A DNA stretch of 64,000 bases from Treponema maltophilum ATCC 51939 (GTDB taxonomy: Bacteria; Spirochaetota; Spirochaetia; Treponematales; Treponemataceae). Position numbers and translations under genes: made by a program. Positions within the stretch are counted from its first letter, which is position 1; each line of letters starts with the position of its first letter. The stretch is from the NCBI RefSeq assembly GCF_000413055.1, contig NZ_KE332518.1:1861583-1925582 (forward strand), read 5' to 3'. A model generated the notes under the pieces. It worked only from the letters and a program-made list of their open reading frames with translations. It made no database searches and had not been told where the DNA came from. This document shows positions 1 through 8,891 of the stretch, piece by piece.

Positions 1-253
1 CGGCAAAGGCTAAAATCGAACCGACCGATAAGTCTATTCCCCGTGAAATAATAACAAAGGTCAAGCCTATGGCCATTATGCCGAAAATAGCGGTTTGATT
101 TAAAATATTGAATATATTGCGGCTCGTTAAAAATTCCGGTTTAAAAATACTTATAACAATAACCATTAAAAGCAATACGAACAATATACCGTATTTTTTC
201 AGCATTGCGCGAAACGAAAACGATTGCCCGCTTCTTTTTATCAGATCTGCCAT
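1..253 (-). CDS. RbsC-type sugar ABC permease, N-terminal part (runs off the left edge)
   Basis: This is the N-terminal 84 residues of an integral membrane permease of the ribose/galactose/inositol (CUT2) class. It starts at an ATG preceded by GGAGG. A hydrophobic helix (KKYGILFVLLLMVIVISIF) is followed by the family-typical stretch with FLTSRNIFNILNQ and the ISRGIDLSVGS motif. The same motif occurs in the fucose-operon permease of this window. The gene follows the matching ATPase by 15 nt and should form the membrane channel of the importer encoded with iolB, iolD and iolG. The C-terminus lies outside the window. The family is clear; the substrate (myo-inositol) is inferred from neighbours. 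Confidence 0.88.
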   Translation of the reverse strand, partial: MADLIKRSGQSFSFRAMLKKYGILFVLLLMVIVISIFKPEFLTSRNIFNILNQTAIFGIMAIGLTFVIISRGIDLSVGSILAFA

Positions 254-268
254 AATTTCCTCCATTTA

Positions 269-1789
269 TCAGGCAACCGATTCCTGTTTTTGAGCTCCGG
301 TCGCATAGGTCATAATATTTTCCTGAGTGAACCCGTCCGAACGTTCAAGGATTGCGGTAACGGAACCTTCATGAAATACGACAATACGGTCGCTTAACCC
401 GATAATTTCGGGCAGCTCCGAAGACACCATAATGATACTTTTACCGCTTTGAGCAAGTTTTTCAATCAATTTATAAATTTCCGTTTTTGCTCCGACATCG
501 ATACCGCGTGTCGGCTCGTCCATAAAAAGAATATCCGGCGATGTTAAAAGCCAGCGCGCTACCAATACCTTTTGTTGATTGCCGCCGCTTAAAAACTGTA
601 TTTGCTGACTCAAACTCGGCGTTTTAATATTAATATCGCGCACGTATTTATCGCAATCTTCTTTAACCATTTTAAAGTTTAAAAAACCGCTTTTGCGCAA
701 ATACTTTTTCATATTGGCGACGACCATATTATAATCGACGGACAAAACGGGAAAAATGCCGGTTTCGCGCCTCTCTTCGGTAAGCAAAGCCATTTTGTGG
801 CCGATTGCATCTCTGGCATTACCGATACGGACTTCTTCGCCGTTCAACAGAATTCTTCCGCTTGTTTTAGGCCGCACACCGAACAAAGTTTCAACCACTT
901 CAGTTCGCCCGGCACCGACCAAACCGGCAAATCCCAGTATTTCGCCTTTTTTAAGCGTAAACGATACGTCTTTAAACTTTTTGCCGGAAGAAAGGTTTTG
1001 AACTTCCAAAATTACCTGTCCCGGTTCGGTCGTTTGCTTTTGAAATAAACCGGAAACATCGCGGCCGACCATAAGGTTTATAATTTCATCCATCGAAATA
1101 CCGGATGTATCCGCAGTTTTTATATACTTACCGTCCCTAAAGATCGTAACCCTGTCGGCTATTTCAAAGATTTCGTCCATTTTATGCGAAATATAGATAA
1201 TCGAACGGTTTTGAGATTTTAAGCGTCTGATAACTTGAAACAAATCTTCAACTTCATGATTTGTAAGAGAAGAAGTCGGTTCATCCATAATGATAAGCTT
1301 TGCATCATACGATACGGCTTTTAGGATTTCCACCATTTGAATTTTTGCTACGGTTAAATCGCGCATTAAGGTTTTAGGATCATCTTGCATGTCGATCGAT
1401 AAAAGCAATTCAAGCGTATCTTCATACATTTTTTTATGATCCACAAAGCCGAATTTATTCAGCGGTTCGCGTCCCAGCCATATATTTTCCATTATAGGAC
1501 GATGCAAAACAGGAGATAATTCCTGATGAATCATCGAAATTCCCAAATCCAAAGCTTGCTTTGTCGTACCTATATCGCGTTTTTTACCTTCAAAAAAAAT
1601 CTCGCCTTTTGTCGGTCTGTACATTCCGATAATGCATTTCATAAGGGTTGACTTTCCCGCTCCGTTTTCGCCTATGAGTGCATGAACCTCGCCTCTGCGG
1701 ACTTCCATGCCGACATCTTCCAACGCTATAACACCGGGAAATACTTTTGTAATATTTTTTACTTCCAGTAAAGGATCGGCGGTATTCAT
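269..1789 (-). CDS. RbsA/MglA-type sugar ABC ATPase (tandem nucleotide-binding domains), probably inositol import
   Basis: This is a cytoplasmic ATPase of 506 residues with two ABC domains, as in RbsA and MglA. The first has Walker A GENGAGKST (residues about 40-48) and Walker B IIMDEPTSS. The second has the degenerate P-loop GLVGAGRTE that is usual for this family, then LSGGNQQK and FMDEPTRGID. The ATG at 1789 was chosen over a longer frame because GGAGG lies just upstream and the homology begins there. It sits between the solute-binding protein and the permease in the iol operon. Its role in inositol uptake is inferred from context; ribose or another sugar is possible. Confidence 0.92.
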   Translation of the reverse strand: MNTADPLLEVKNITKVFPGVIALEDVGMEVRRGEVHALIGENGAGKSTLMKCIIGMYRPTKGEIFFEGKKRDIGTTKQALDLGISMIHQELSPVLHRPIMENIWLGREPLNKFGFVDHKKMYEDTLELLLSIDMQDDPKTLMRDLTVAKIQMVEILKAVSYDAKLIIMDEPTSSLTNHEVEDLFQVIRRLKSQNRSIIYISHKMDEIFEIADRVTIFRDGKYIKTADTSGISMDEIINLMVGRDVSGLFQKQTTEPGQVILEVQNLSSGKKFKDVSFTLKKGEILGFAGLVGAGRTEVVETLFGVRPKTSGRILLNGEEVRIGNARDAIGHKMALLTEERRETGIFPVLSVDYNMVVANMKKYLRKSGFLNFKMVKEDCDKYVRDINIKTPSLSQQIQFLSGGNQQKVLVARWLLTSPDILFMDEPTRGIDVGAKTEIYKLIEKLAQSGKSIIMVSSELPEIIGLSDRIVVFHEGSVTAILERSDGFTQENIMTYATGAQKQESVA

Positions 1790-1866
1790 ATTCGTTTCCT
1801 CCACGTTCGGTATTCGATTGAATTTTATGCAAAAAAAATTATAACCAACCCGCTGGTACGGGAAAA

Positions 1867-1899
1867 CGGGAAGTTTCACGGTTTAATCGAAACTCCCCG
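1867..1899. other. Intercistronic hairpin between binding-protein and ATPase genes
   Basis: An inverted repeat with arms GGGaAGTTTC and GAAACTcCCC spans the gap after the binding-protein stop codon. Such hairpins often protect the upstream mRNA, so that the binding protein is made in excess over the ATPase. There is no clear U-tract, so it is not a confident terminator. Confidence 0.5.
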
Positions 1900-1917
1900 T
1901 TATATTTACTTTATCAA

Positions 1918-2862
1918 TTAATCGAATTCTTTTACGTTTTCAGGGGTAATCAATTTAAAAGGAATCCACGTAACGCTTTCGGGTTTTTCACCTTTCAGCG
2001 CTTTTAATACCGTCGTTATCGAACCTTCGCCCTGCCCCTTTGAATCCTGCAAAACGGATCCCGCTAAATCGCCGGCTTTGATTGCCGCACGGGCATCGGG
2101 AATTCCGTCAATACCGATAACCAATACATCTGTACGGCCGACTTCTTTAAGAACGCGTACCGCTCCCAACGCCATTTCGTCGTTATTGGAAAGAATCGCA
2201 TTTAAAGATTTTCCGTAAGCGGTCAACCAATTTTCGGTAATAGCCATCCCTTGGTCGCGCTGCCATTTACCCGTTTCTTTTGCAAGAATTTTTATGTTGG
2301 GGAATTTTTGCGCAATAATTTTTTCATTTCCTTCCGTGCGCTTCAATGCTCCTTCGTTGCTTAAAATACCCTGTAAAATCGCAACGCCGCCTTTCCCGTT
2401 CATCTTTTTGCCGATATATTCTATTTGCATTTCACCGGCGGTAATTTCCTGAGAACCGACATAATATACATTCGGCGGAAGTTTCCCGTCGGGATAGGGA
2501 TTACGATTTACATAGCACAGAGGGATCCCCGCGTTGGCAGCAGCGCGCGTAATCGGTGCCATCGCGCTTGTATCAACGGGAACGACAATCAATGCATTAA
2601 CACCTTTCGTAATAAGCGAATTGACTTGATCCTGTTGAATAATAACGTCTTCCTGTCCGTCGGCAGTAAGGAATTCAACTTCGGGTTTGTCGGCTAAATA
2701 TGCTTTAATCGCATCGACAATATAGGTTTGGAAAGTATCGTTGAAGTTGTTTATACAATAACCTATTTTAATTTTTTTCCCGGACGATTCTTTTCCTCCT
2801 GCGGCAAAAACCGAAGCGGCAAAAATAAATACCGCACATGCCGTAATAACACGTTTTTTCAT
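1918..2862 (-). CDS. RbsB-type periplasmic sugar-binding protein, probably inositol
   Basis: This exported solute-binding protein of 314 residues has a signal peptide over residues 1-21 and the mature start AAGGKESSGK. The periplasmic binding protein type I fold is shown by KIGYCINNFNDTFQTYI, VNALIVVPVDTSAM and a closing region with NDEMALGAVRVLKEVGR and VIGIDGIPDARAAI. AGGAGG precedes the ATG. It lies between iolG and its ATPase, so it is likely to deliver inositol or an inositol-like polyol to the CUT2 importer. No lipobox cysteine is present, so it should be soluble in the periplasm. Confidence 0.88.
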   Translation of the reverse strand: MKKRVITACAVFIFAASVFAAGGKESSGKKIKIGYCINNFNDTFQTYIVDAIKAYLADKPEVEFLTADGQEDVIIQQDQVNSLITKGVNALIVVPVDTSAMAPITRAAANAGIPLCYVNRNPYPDGKLPPNVYYVGSQEITAGEMQIEYIGKKMNGKGGVAILQGILSNEGALKRTEGNEKIIAQKFPNIKILAKETGKWQRDQGMAITENWLTAYGKSLNAILSNNDEMALGAVRVLKEVGRTDVLVIGIDGIPDARAAIKAGDLAGSVLQDSKGQGEGSITTVLKALKGEKPESVTWIPFKLITPENVKEFD

Positions 2863-2950
2863 TCATTTCCTCCTAAATTTGAAACGGTTTTTATCGTCAA
2901 CTCGTTTCCGCCGAAATTGCGAAGACGAATATAACGCAGAACAATCCAGC

Positions 2951-2984
2951 AAGGGAGGCGGCGACGCTTACCGCCGCTTCCCTT
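2951..2984. other. Intercistronic hairpin after iolG
   Basis: An inverted repeat, AAGGGAgGCGGCG with CGCCGCTTCCCTT-like arms around a 7-nt loop, sits directly downstream of iolG and before the binding-protein gene. It may be a partial terminator or an mRNA stabiliser within the operon. Confidence 0.5.
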
Positions 2985-2993
2985 CTTACGTTT

Positions 2994-4007
2994 TTACTTT
3001 CCTACCTTTACGGGTGTGCCGCCTTTATCGCTCGATTTTTGTGCGGCAAGAGCGATAAGAACGGGCTGCAATCCGTCGAAGGCGCCGACGGGCGTGTCGG
3101 TGTTTTTCAAACAAGCCTCGACGAATTCCTTCGCTTCGGCAATATAGGCGTCGTTATAGCGTTCCAGGAAAAAGTGCAGCGGTTTTTCGCGGTTTACGCC
3201 CTTATCGGTGTACACGACGGTATTGTTTGCCGTTTCGTTGTCGGCGATAATTTGTCCTTTTGAGCCGAATACTTCGACGCGCTGATCGTAGCCGTACGAC
3301 GACTGGCGGCAGTTATCGATAACGCCCAGGCAGCCGTTTGCAAAACGCAGCGTAATAACGCAGGTGTCCACATCGCCCGCCTTTCCGATAGCCGGATCGA
3401 CCAAACAGGTGCCGGCTGCGCTCACTTCAACAACTTCGCTGCCGGAAAGATAGCGCATCATATCGAAGTCGTGGATCGTCATATCGGCGTAGATGCCGCC
3501 GGAAACTTTTATGTATTCGACGGGAGGCGGCGCGGGGTCGCGCGAGGTGATTTTTATAATGCGCACTTGTCCCACTTCACCCGCTTTAACGGCTTCTTTT
3601 ACGCGGCGGAAGTTGCGGTCGAAGCGGCGGTTAAAACCGACTTGATACTTTATTCCGCTTTCTTTAACGGCGTCGAGCACGGATTTAATTTTTGCGATAT
3701 TGTGGTCTATGGGTTTTTCGCAAAAGATGTGCTTGCCGGCTTTTGCCGCCGCCGCCGAAATCTTTGAATGTGTATCGGTCGACGAACAGATAAATACGGC
3801 TTCAACTTCCGGATCCGCCAACAGCTTTTTATAATCGCTGTAAACGGCCGGAATTCCCAATTCGGCGGCAAGTTTTTCCGCGCTTTTTTTATCCACATCG
3901 GACACGGCGGTGAGCTTTGCGCCCGGAACGCGCGTCGCCAAATTGAAAGCGTGCAGCTTTCCGATACGGCCCGCTCCGATAACGCCGATTTTTAATTGTT
4001 TTTTCAT
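2994..4007 (-). CDS. iolG: Inositol 2-dehydrogenase
   Basis: This NAD-dependent oxidoreductase of the Gfo/Idh/MocA family is predicted to oxidise myo-inositol to 2-keto-myo-inositol in the cytoplasm, the first step of inositol breakdown. The Rossmann motif GVIGAGRIGKLHA lies at the N-terminus. EKPI (the family EKP lysine), VGFNRRFD and the later DMTIHDFDMMRYL with the catalytic DxxxH pattern are all visible. The start at 4007 follows GGAGG by 5 nt; a frame four codons longer starts inside the ribosome site. It lies 36 nt after iolD and is followed by the importer genes. Assignment to inositol rests on the family plus iolD, iolB and iolE nearby. Confidence 0.9.
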   Translation of the reverse strand: MKKQLKIGVIGAGRIGKLHAFNLATRVPGAKLTAVSDVDKKSAEKLAAELGIPAVYSDYKKLLADPEVEAVFICSSTDTHSKISAAAAKAGKHIFCEKPIDHNIAKIKSVLDAVKESGIKYQVGFNRRFDRNFRRVKEAVKAGEVGQVRIIKITSRDPAPPPVEYIKVSGGIYADMTIHDFDMMRYLSGSEVVEVSAAGTCLVDPAIGKAGDVDTCVITLRFANGCLGVIDNCRQSSYGYDQRVEVFGSKGQIIADNETANNTVVYTDKGVNREKPLHFFLERYNDAYIAEAKEFVEACLKNTDTPVGAFDGLQPVLIALAAQKSSDKGGTPVKVGK

Positions 4008-4043
4008 CCATACCTCCAAAAAACTTTCCGATTAATGCCCGCT

Positions 4044-5966
4044 TTAATATTTACGGGCGGTTTTTATATGTTCAAGCTGATCTTTGCACGCATCCCTGTT
4101 CGCTTTGCGATCGGACACTTCGGCAAATCCGACACGCCACCACGAACCGTAGCCGTCAGTCATCGATTTGGGAAGCACTTTTATATCGAAGAGAACCGGA
4201 ACGTCTTTTACTTTTTTCGCTTCCGCAAAAGCTTTTTTCAGTTCTTCTTCGGTACGTATCGTCCATGCGCGCGCCCCGTAACCGCGGGCAATGGCGGCAT
4301 AGTCGACATTCAAAAATTTGCCGCGCAGTTTGCCGTCCGAAGAGCGGTAGCGCAGTTCGGTACACAGGGTTTCGTTTCCCTGCCCCGTCTGCAAATTGTT
4401 TATGCAGCCGAAGCTTGCGTTGTCGAAAAGGCAGAGGTGAATTTTTTTATGTTCCTGCACTGCGGTCAGCAATTCCGAATGCAGCATCACAAAGCTTCCG
4501 TCGCCGACCATCGAATACACTTCTTTATCCGGTTCGGCAAATTTAATACCCAAAGCGCCCGACACTTCATAGCCCATGCACGAATAACCGTATTCCATAT
4601 TGTACGTATCGACTGCGCGCGGCCGCCACATGCGCTGCATACAGCCGGGAAGACTTCCGGCGGAACCGATAACCACGGCGTTTTTTTCGGTCAGCATATT
4701 GATAAGGCCGAGCGCGCGGGTTTGCGTTAAACTCGTGCCGACGTCCTTTGCAAAGCGGGCGGCCGACGACGCATTCGCATCGTTTATATTCGGCACATAG
4801 TCCGAATCGAAGCGCAGCGAATCCAAACGCTCAAGTTCTTTTATCCAAGCGTCTTTCGCCTTTTTAATGTCGGCGTCGTAATTCGCTTTATAGCCCTTTA
4901 ACAGTTTTTTTAAGTCTTTAAGAGCGGTTTTCGCGTCGGCGATAAGCTGCACGGCGTCGAGCTTGGCCGCTTGGAAAGGAGATACGGTAATGTTTATAAA
5001 ACGCGCTTTTTCGTTAAACAGCCATTTCGACGAGGTTGTAAAATCGGTATAGCGCGTTCCCACGCCGATTACAAGGTCGGCCGTTTTGGCGATTTCGTTT
5101 GCGCACGCGGTTCCCGTAACGCCGATACCGCCCAAATTGTAAAAATCTGTCCACACGACGGCGCTTTTACCCGCTTGGGTTTCGCCGAAGGGAATGCCGA
5201 ATGTTTTTGCAAACGAAGCGAATTCGGCATGAGCTTCCGAATAGCGTACGCCGCCGCCGCAGATAAGCATGGGGCGTTTTGCCTTTTTAATAAGATCGGC
5301 CGCCCTTTGCAACGCCTCTTTTTCGGCAGGCCGGCGGGCAAGATAATGCACGCGTTTTTCAAAAAACGAAACCGGATAATCGTAGGCTTCTCCCTCCGTA
5401 TCCTGCGGAAGAGCAATGCACACCGCCCCCGTATCGGCAGGGTCGGTCAGTACGCGCATTGCGTTGAGCATGGCGGACATAAGCTGTTCCGGTCGCACAA
5501 TGCGGTCCCAGTATTTGCACACGGGGCGGAACGCATCGTTCGTCGAAAGCGACAAATCGTGAGTTTGCTCGATTTGCTGCAAAACCGGATCCGGCTGGCG
5601 GCATGCATAGACGTCGCCGGGCAAAAGCAAAACGGGAATATTGTTCGCCGTTGCCGTCGCCGCGGCCGTTATCATATTTGCTGCCCCCGGCCCGACCGAA
5701 GAAGTTACGGCAAAAATCTGCTTGCGCTTGCGTTGCTTTGCAAAGGCTACCGCGACATGGGCCTGCCCCTGCTCGTTTTTACCCTGATACACTTCAAGGC
5801 GCTTTGCTTCCTGAGTCAATGCCTGACCCAAACCAACAACGTTCCCGTGTCCGGGCAGCAAAAAAACGCCTTTTACAAAGGGCTGTTCATTATCGTCCCA
5901 GCGTATATACTGATTTTCCAAAAACCTGACCAGCGCTTGGGCCGTCGTCAAACGTACCGTTTCCAT
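4044..5966 (-). CDS. iolD: 3D-(3,5/4)-trihydroxycyclohexane-1,2-dione hydrolase
   Basis: This thiamine-diphosphate enzyme of 640 residues opens the ring of trihydroxycyclohexanedione to give 5-deoxyglucuronate, the third step of inositol catabolism. The acetolactate-synthase-like layout is clear. The N-terminal part has [14 protein letters not shown] and the active-site region [14 protein letters not shown], where the glutamate is expected to activate the cofactor. The C-terminal cofactor motif is GDGSFVM followed by an NNLQ stretch. Length matches the family. It sits 22 nt downstream of iolB in one operon. The ATG follows AAGGAAG. Confidence 0.95.
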   Translation of the reverse strand: METVRLTTAQALVRFLENQYIRWDDNEQPFVKGVFLLPGHGNVVGLGQALTQEAKRLEVYQGKNEQGQAHVAVAFAKQRKRKQIFAVTSSVGPGAANMITAAATATANNIPVLLLPGDVYACRQPDPVLQQIEQTHDLSLSTNDAFRPVCKYWDRIVRPEQLMSAMLNAMRVLTDPADTGAVCIALPQDTEGEAYDYPVSFFEKRVHYLARRPAEKEALQRAADLIKKAKRPMLICGGGVRYSEAHAEFASFAKTFGIPFGETQAGKSAVVWTDFYNLGGIGVTGTACANEIAKTADLVIGVGTRYTDFTTSSKWLFNEKARFINITVSPFQAAKLDAVQLIADAKTALKDLKKLLKGYKANYDADIKKAKDAWIKELERLDSLRFDSDYVPNINDANASSAARFAKDVGTSLTQTRALGLINMLTEKNAVVIGSAGSLPGCMQRMWRPRAVDTYNMEYGYSCMGYEVSGALGIKFAEPDKEVYSMVGDGSFVMLHSELLTAVQEHKKIHLCLFDNASFGCINNLQTGQGNETLCTELRYRSSDGKLRGKFLNVDYAAIARGYGARAWTIRTEEELKKAFAEAKKVKDVPVLFDIKVLPKSMTDGYGSWWRVGFAEVSDRKANRDACKDQLEHIKTARKY

Positions 5967-5988
5967 TTTTTCTTCCTTTTATTGCTCT

Positions 5989-6786
5989 TTATTGTCGTTC
6001 TTTAAAAATATGATCGTTTGCATCGCTTTCCCAAAGCCATGCATGCTCTTTATCGTCGATACGCGTTTTTTTCCACGGATCGCCGTCCAAATGCCGGATA
6101 CCCCATACATAACACATCGCGTAGCCGGGAGCCGCGCCCTGAGAATGGAAGCCGCTCGTAATAACGGTGAGCCCGTTGTGTGCCGACTTGAAGATTTCTC
6201 CGCCTGCAAAACTTACGCCGAAGCCCTGCGGTTTATCGAAGCGGTGAAAATACACTTCCGGCTGGGGATGATGGTGCGGCGGATACGACGACCACTTTCC
6301 GGGAAAATTCAGCACTTCGCCGAGCACCATGTTCGAATACGGCGCGTTGTCGTAGTCGAAAAACGTTTTTATTTCGCGCCGCATACAGCCCATCAATTCG
6401 CCCTTGTTTCCCGCATGCTGAACAATCACATCCGAAGGCGCATAGAGCCTCGATTCAAAGCTGCGTTCATTTATCGTTTTTTGCACATACAGTTCGCTGT
6501 GAGCGAGCGCGGTAATCGTAACTTCGGTTCCGGCGCATACGTGCAGGCACCATCCGTCTTCTTCAAATTCGTTTTTGCGGCTGCAGTCGCGCTCGATTCC
6601 GTTCCATTTAAAGCGCACTTTCCCGCAAAACAGCAAAAAAAGCGCTTCCGATTCCGTACCGGGGAAAACAAAGCTTTCTCCCGCATCCAAAATCAAAAGC
6701 CCCACATCCATCATCGTTCCGCAATCGTCTTTTTTTGAATCGATATAAGAATTGTATCCTTTTACGGCATTTTTTTGTATATACAC
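5989..6786 (-). CDS. iolB: 5-deoxy-glucuronate isomerase
   Basis: This cupin-type isomerase of 265 residues converts 5-deoxyglucuronate to 2-deoxy-5-keto-gluconate, the fourth step of the inositol pathway. The metal-binding cupin signature is YPPHHHPQPEVYFHRF, and a second histidine comes in VITSGFHSQGAAPGY. The C-terminus with WGIRHLDGDPW is typical of the KduI/IolB group. The start codon is GTG, fixed by GGGAGG four nucleotides upstream. It is the first gene of the iol operon, behind a TTGACA promoter. Confidence 0.95.
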   Translation of the reverse strand: MYIQKNAVKGYNSYIDSKKDDCGTMMDVGLLILDAGESFVFPGTESEALFLLFCGKVRFKWNGIERDCSRKNEFEEDGWCLHVCAGTEVTITALAHSELYVQKTINERSFESRLYAPSDVIVQHAGNKGELMGCMRREIKTFFDYDNAPYSNMVLGEVLNFPGKWSSYPPHHHPQPEVYFHRFDKPQGFGVSFAGGEIFKSAHNGLTVITSGFHSQGAAPGYAMCYVWGIRHLDGDPWKKTRIDDKEHAWLWESDANDHIFKERQ

Positions 6787-6882
6787 AAAACCTCCCGCAT
6801 ATCGGCATACGCATAAAAAGCGGCAAAACGCACACCATTTACCGTCTCGCCGAATTGAATTTATAACTATTATGATACATAC

Positions 6883-6911
6883 AAACTACCATGACTTTAC
6901 AACGATGTCAA
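6883..6911 (-). promoter_or_regulatory. Candidate promoter of the iol operon
   Basis: On the minus strand TTGACA (6911-6906) is separated by 17 nt from TAGTTT (6888-6883), which is a perfect -35 and a weak -10. It lies about 100 nt upstream of the iolB GTG. A weak -10 with a strong -35 is compatible with activator control. The rest of 6787-6988 holds no gene; it also contains a spaced inverted repeat (ATCCACA...TGTGGAT) near the end of the AraC gene. Confidence 0.5.
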
Positions 6912-6988
6912 TAAATATTTTTAATGCACAGGCAACAAATACTAAAACTTATCCACAAAAGAACAAAGAGTTTACCTGCACTGTGGAT

Positions 6989-8884
6989 TTATTTCTTTTT
7001 TCGCAGAGTTCCGGGCGTAGTCGATTCATATTTTTTGAAAACTCTGATAAACGAAATATCGCTTGAAAATCCGACAGCCAAAGCTATTTCCTTTACATCG
7101 GAATCCGTTGTAAAAAGCAACTGCTTTGCCTCGCTTATGCGCAACTGCGTAATGTATTGCACGGTACCTATAGCATAGGTATTTTTAAACACGGTAGAAA
7201 GATAAGAGTTACTGATACCCAACTCTTCCGCAATACGATATGTCCCGAACAGCGGATCTTTAAAATCCCGTTCGATTATTTCTTTCGCCTTTTGCGCCAA
7301 AAGCATTCCCGCCGTTTCGTTCTTTTTAAGTGCCGATAAAGTCTTTTGAAAATCGTCGTATCGATCATTGTCCGTTTCGGTTCGGTTATAACAAAAAACA
7401 TTGTCGGTGCAAACCTGTAAAGAATTATTCAAAGCCTCCAGCGCCTCTTTATAACTTGCAGGAATATCTTTCAGCGTATCATAACACAAACCGATTCCGG
7501 CTGCAAATTGTATGTCTTTAGGAAAAATATCGGCGGCTTTCTTTATGATTGTATAAAAAAAAGAAGAAGTTTTAAATTGTTCGCTGTTTAATAGGATAAC
7601 ATATGCATTATTCTTACAAATGACTGCCGCTTCATAGTCATATTCTTTAAAAAAACGTATTAATTCTTTATCATACTGTGCCCGGTCGCCTTCGTTCAGC
7701 GCCATTACACATACGACAAAAAAAGGAAACTCAAACATAATATCGTATTGTCTCGCCAGCAAAAAAGCTTCCGCTTCGCTTGAACACGGTTTTTCTATAA
7801 GGCGTGCTAAAAACAAACCGTTTAAGGTATCCTGTCGCGATTGCAATTTTGCCATTTGTATATTTTTTTCATTCATTAAGTTATTGATCTTTTGCGATAT
7901 TGCTTTTATCGTATCTTCTTCCGCAAGCGGATCTATGCCGATTTGTTTTAACAAAAGATTCAGCGGCTTTAGATTTTTAAGACTGATAAAATACGAAAGG
8001 GATAAAGCTGCAAGACATATTACCGAAAACGATATTATGCATATACTCAAAAGTACATACAGCGGCCTGAAAATATCGTTATATGAATAAAAGGACACAT
8101 ATCGAAGATTCGGAGAGAAGGAAGACGATACAATAAAAATATCGGAAAAAGGTTTCCGAAGCAAAAAATTTCCGTCGGCAAACGCATGTATTATGTGCTC
8201 CGAACCGGTATAATCGACTAATTGATTATCGAATAAAATACCGTATGCTTTATAGTTTACATCGGAAGATATGCTTTGAGTTATATTTTTTAATAATTCA
8301 TTCGTACGTAATTTTATTACGATATAACCGGTTTTTTCTCCTTGATAATATAATAATTTTACATAATATAATTGCGATTTGTCGTCGGCGGCGACTGCAA
8401 TAAAACCGCTGTTGCTTTGCGCAACAAAAGCCTTTTCATCAATATGCATCACAAAAAAATCGTTTTCCAACATGCAATATGATTGTACGGGGAAACAGCC
8501 TAAATTCCCGATAATCAAATTCGCGTACGGATAACAAATATAAATACTACCTATCGCAGAATGGATATTTTTATAATCCTGCAATTGATTGGTAAACGTA
8601 TACAATTCTTCAGAATATCTCTCTTTTGTATTTTTAATTTTTTTCATACGGATATTAACCGGATGTAAATCCAAGGCAAAAACATATTTTTGTATTTCCA
8701 ACAAAACGGTATCTATCGTACTCTTCGTAAATTCCGCCGTATTTACCGCATTTGCAAGTAAAGTATCTTTTAACGAAAATAAAATAAAAGCCGACACCAG
8801 TGAACAAAAGAAAAGAACAAGTGCCGCAACGAGCATTATCGATTTTATCCACTGCCGACTTGTTTTCGGGATTCGTATAAGCAT
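6989..8884 (-). CDS. Membrane-anchored AraC-family regulator (YesS-like architecture)
   Basis: This protein of 631 residues has a first membrane helix at about 15-37, an extracytoplasmic sensor region to about 273, a second helix at about 275-300, a cytoplasmic linker, and a C-terminal AraC double helix-turn-helix from about 530. The last is seen as LFGTYRIAEELGISNSYLSTVFKN and VKEIALAVGFSSDISFIRVFKKY. This layout matches one-component sugar sensors such as YesS of Bacillus. It directly follows a CUT1 importer and a DUF4091 gene, so it probably senses the imported glycan and activates that operon. The start at 8884 sits just 7 nt after the preceding gene. Confidence 0.85.
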   Translation of the reverse strand: MLIRIPKTSRQWIKSIMLVAALVLFFCSLVSAFILFSLKDTLLANAVNTAEFTKSTIDTVLLEIQKYVFALDLHPVNIRMKKIKNTKERYSEELYTFTNQLQDYKNIHSAIGSIYICYPYANLIIGNLGCFPVQSYCMLENDFFVMHIDEKAFVAQSNSGFIAVAADDKSQLYYVKLLYYQGEKTGYIVIKLRTNELLKNITQSISSDVNYKAYGILFDNQLVDYTGSEHIIHAFADGNFLLRKPFSDIFIVSSSFSPNLRYVSFYSYNDIFRPLYVLLSICIISFSVICLAALSLSYFISLKNLKPLNLLLKQIGIDPLAEEDTIKAISQKINNLMNEKNIQMAKLQSRQDTLNGLFLARLIEKPCSSEAEAFLLARQYDIMFEFPFFVVCVMALNEGDRAQYDKELIRFFKEYDYEAAVICKNNAYVILLNSEQFKTSSFFYTIIKKAADIFPKDIQFAAGIGLCYDTLKDIPASYKEALEALNNSLQVCTDNVFCYNRTETDNDRYDDFQKTLSALKKNETAGMLLAQKAKEIIERDFKDPLFGTYRIAEELGISNSYLSTVFKNTYAIGTVQYITQLRISEAKQLLFTTDSDVKEIALAVGFSSDISFIRVFKKYESTTPGTLRKKK

Positions 8885-8891
8885 TCGCCCT

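Noticed and set aside
6949-6957. A perfect DnaA-box-like TTATCCACA upstream of iolB
   Set aside because: It is single, with no cluster, no AT-rich unwinding region and no dnaA or dnaN nearby, so it is not evidence of an origin.
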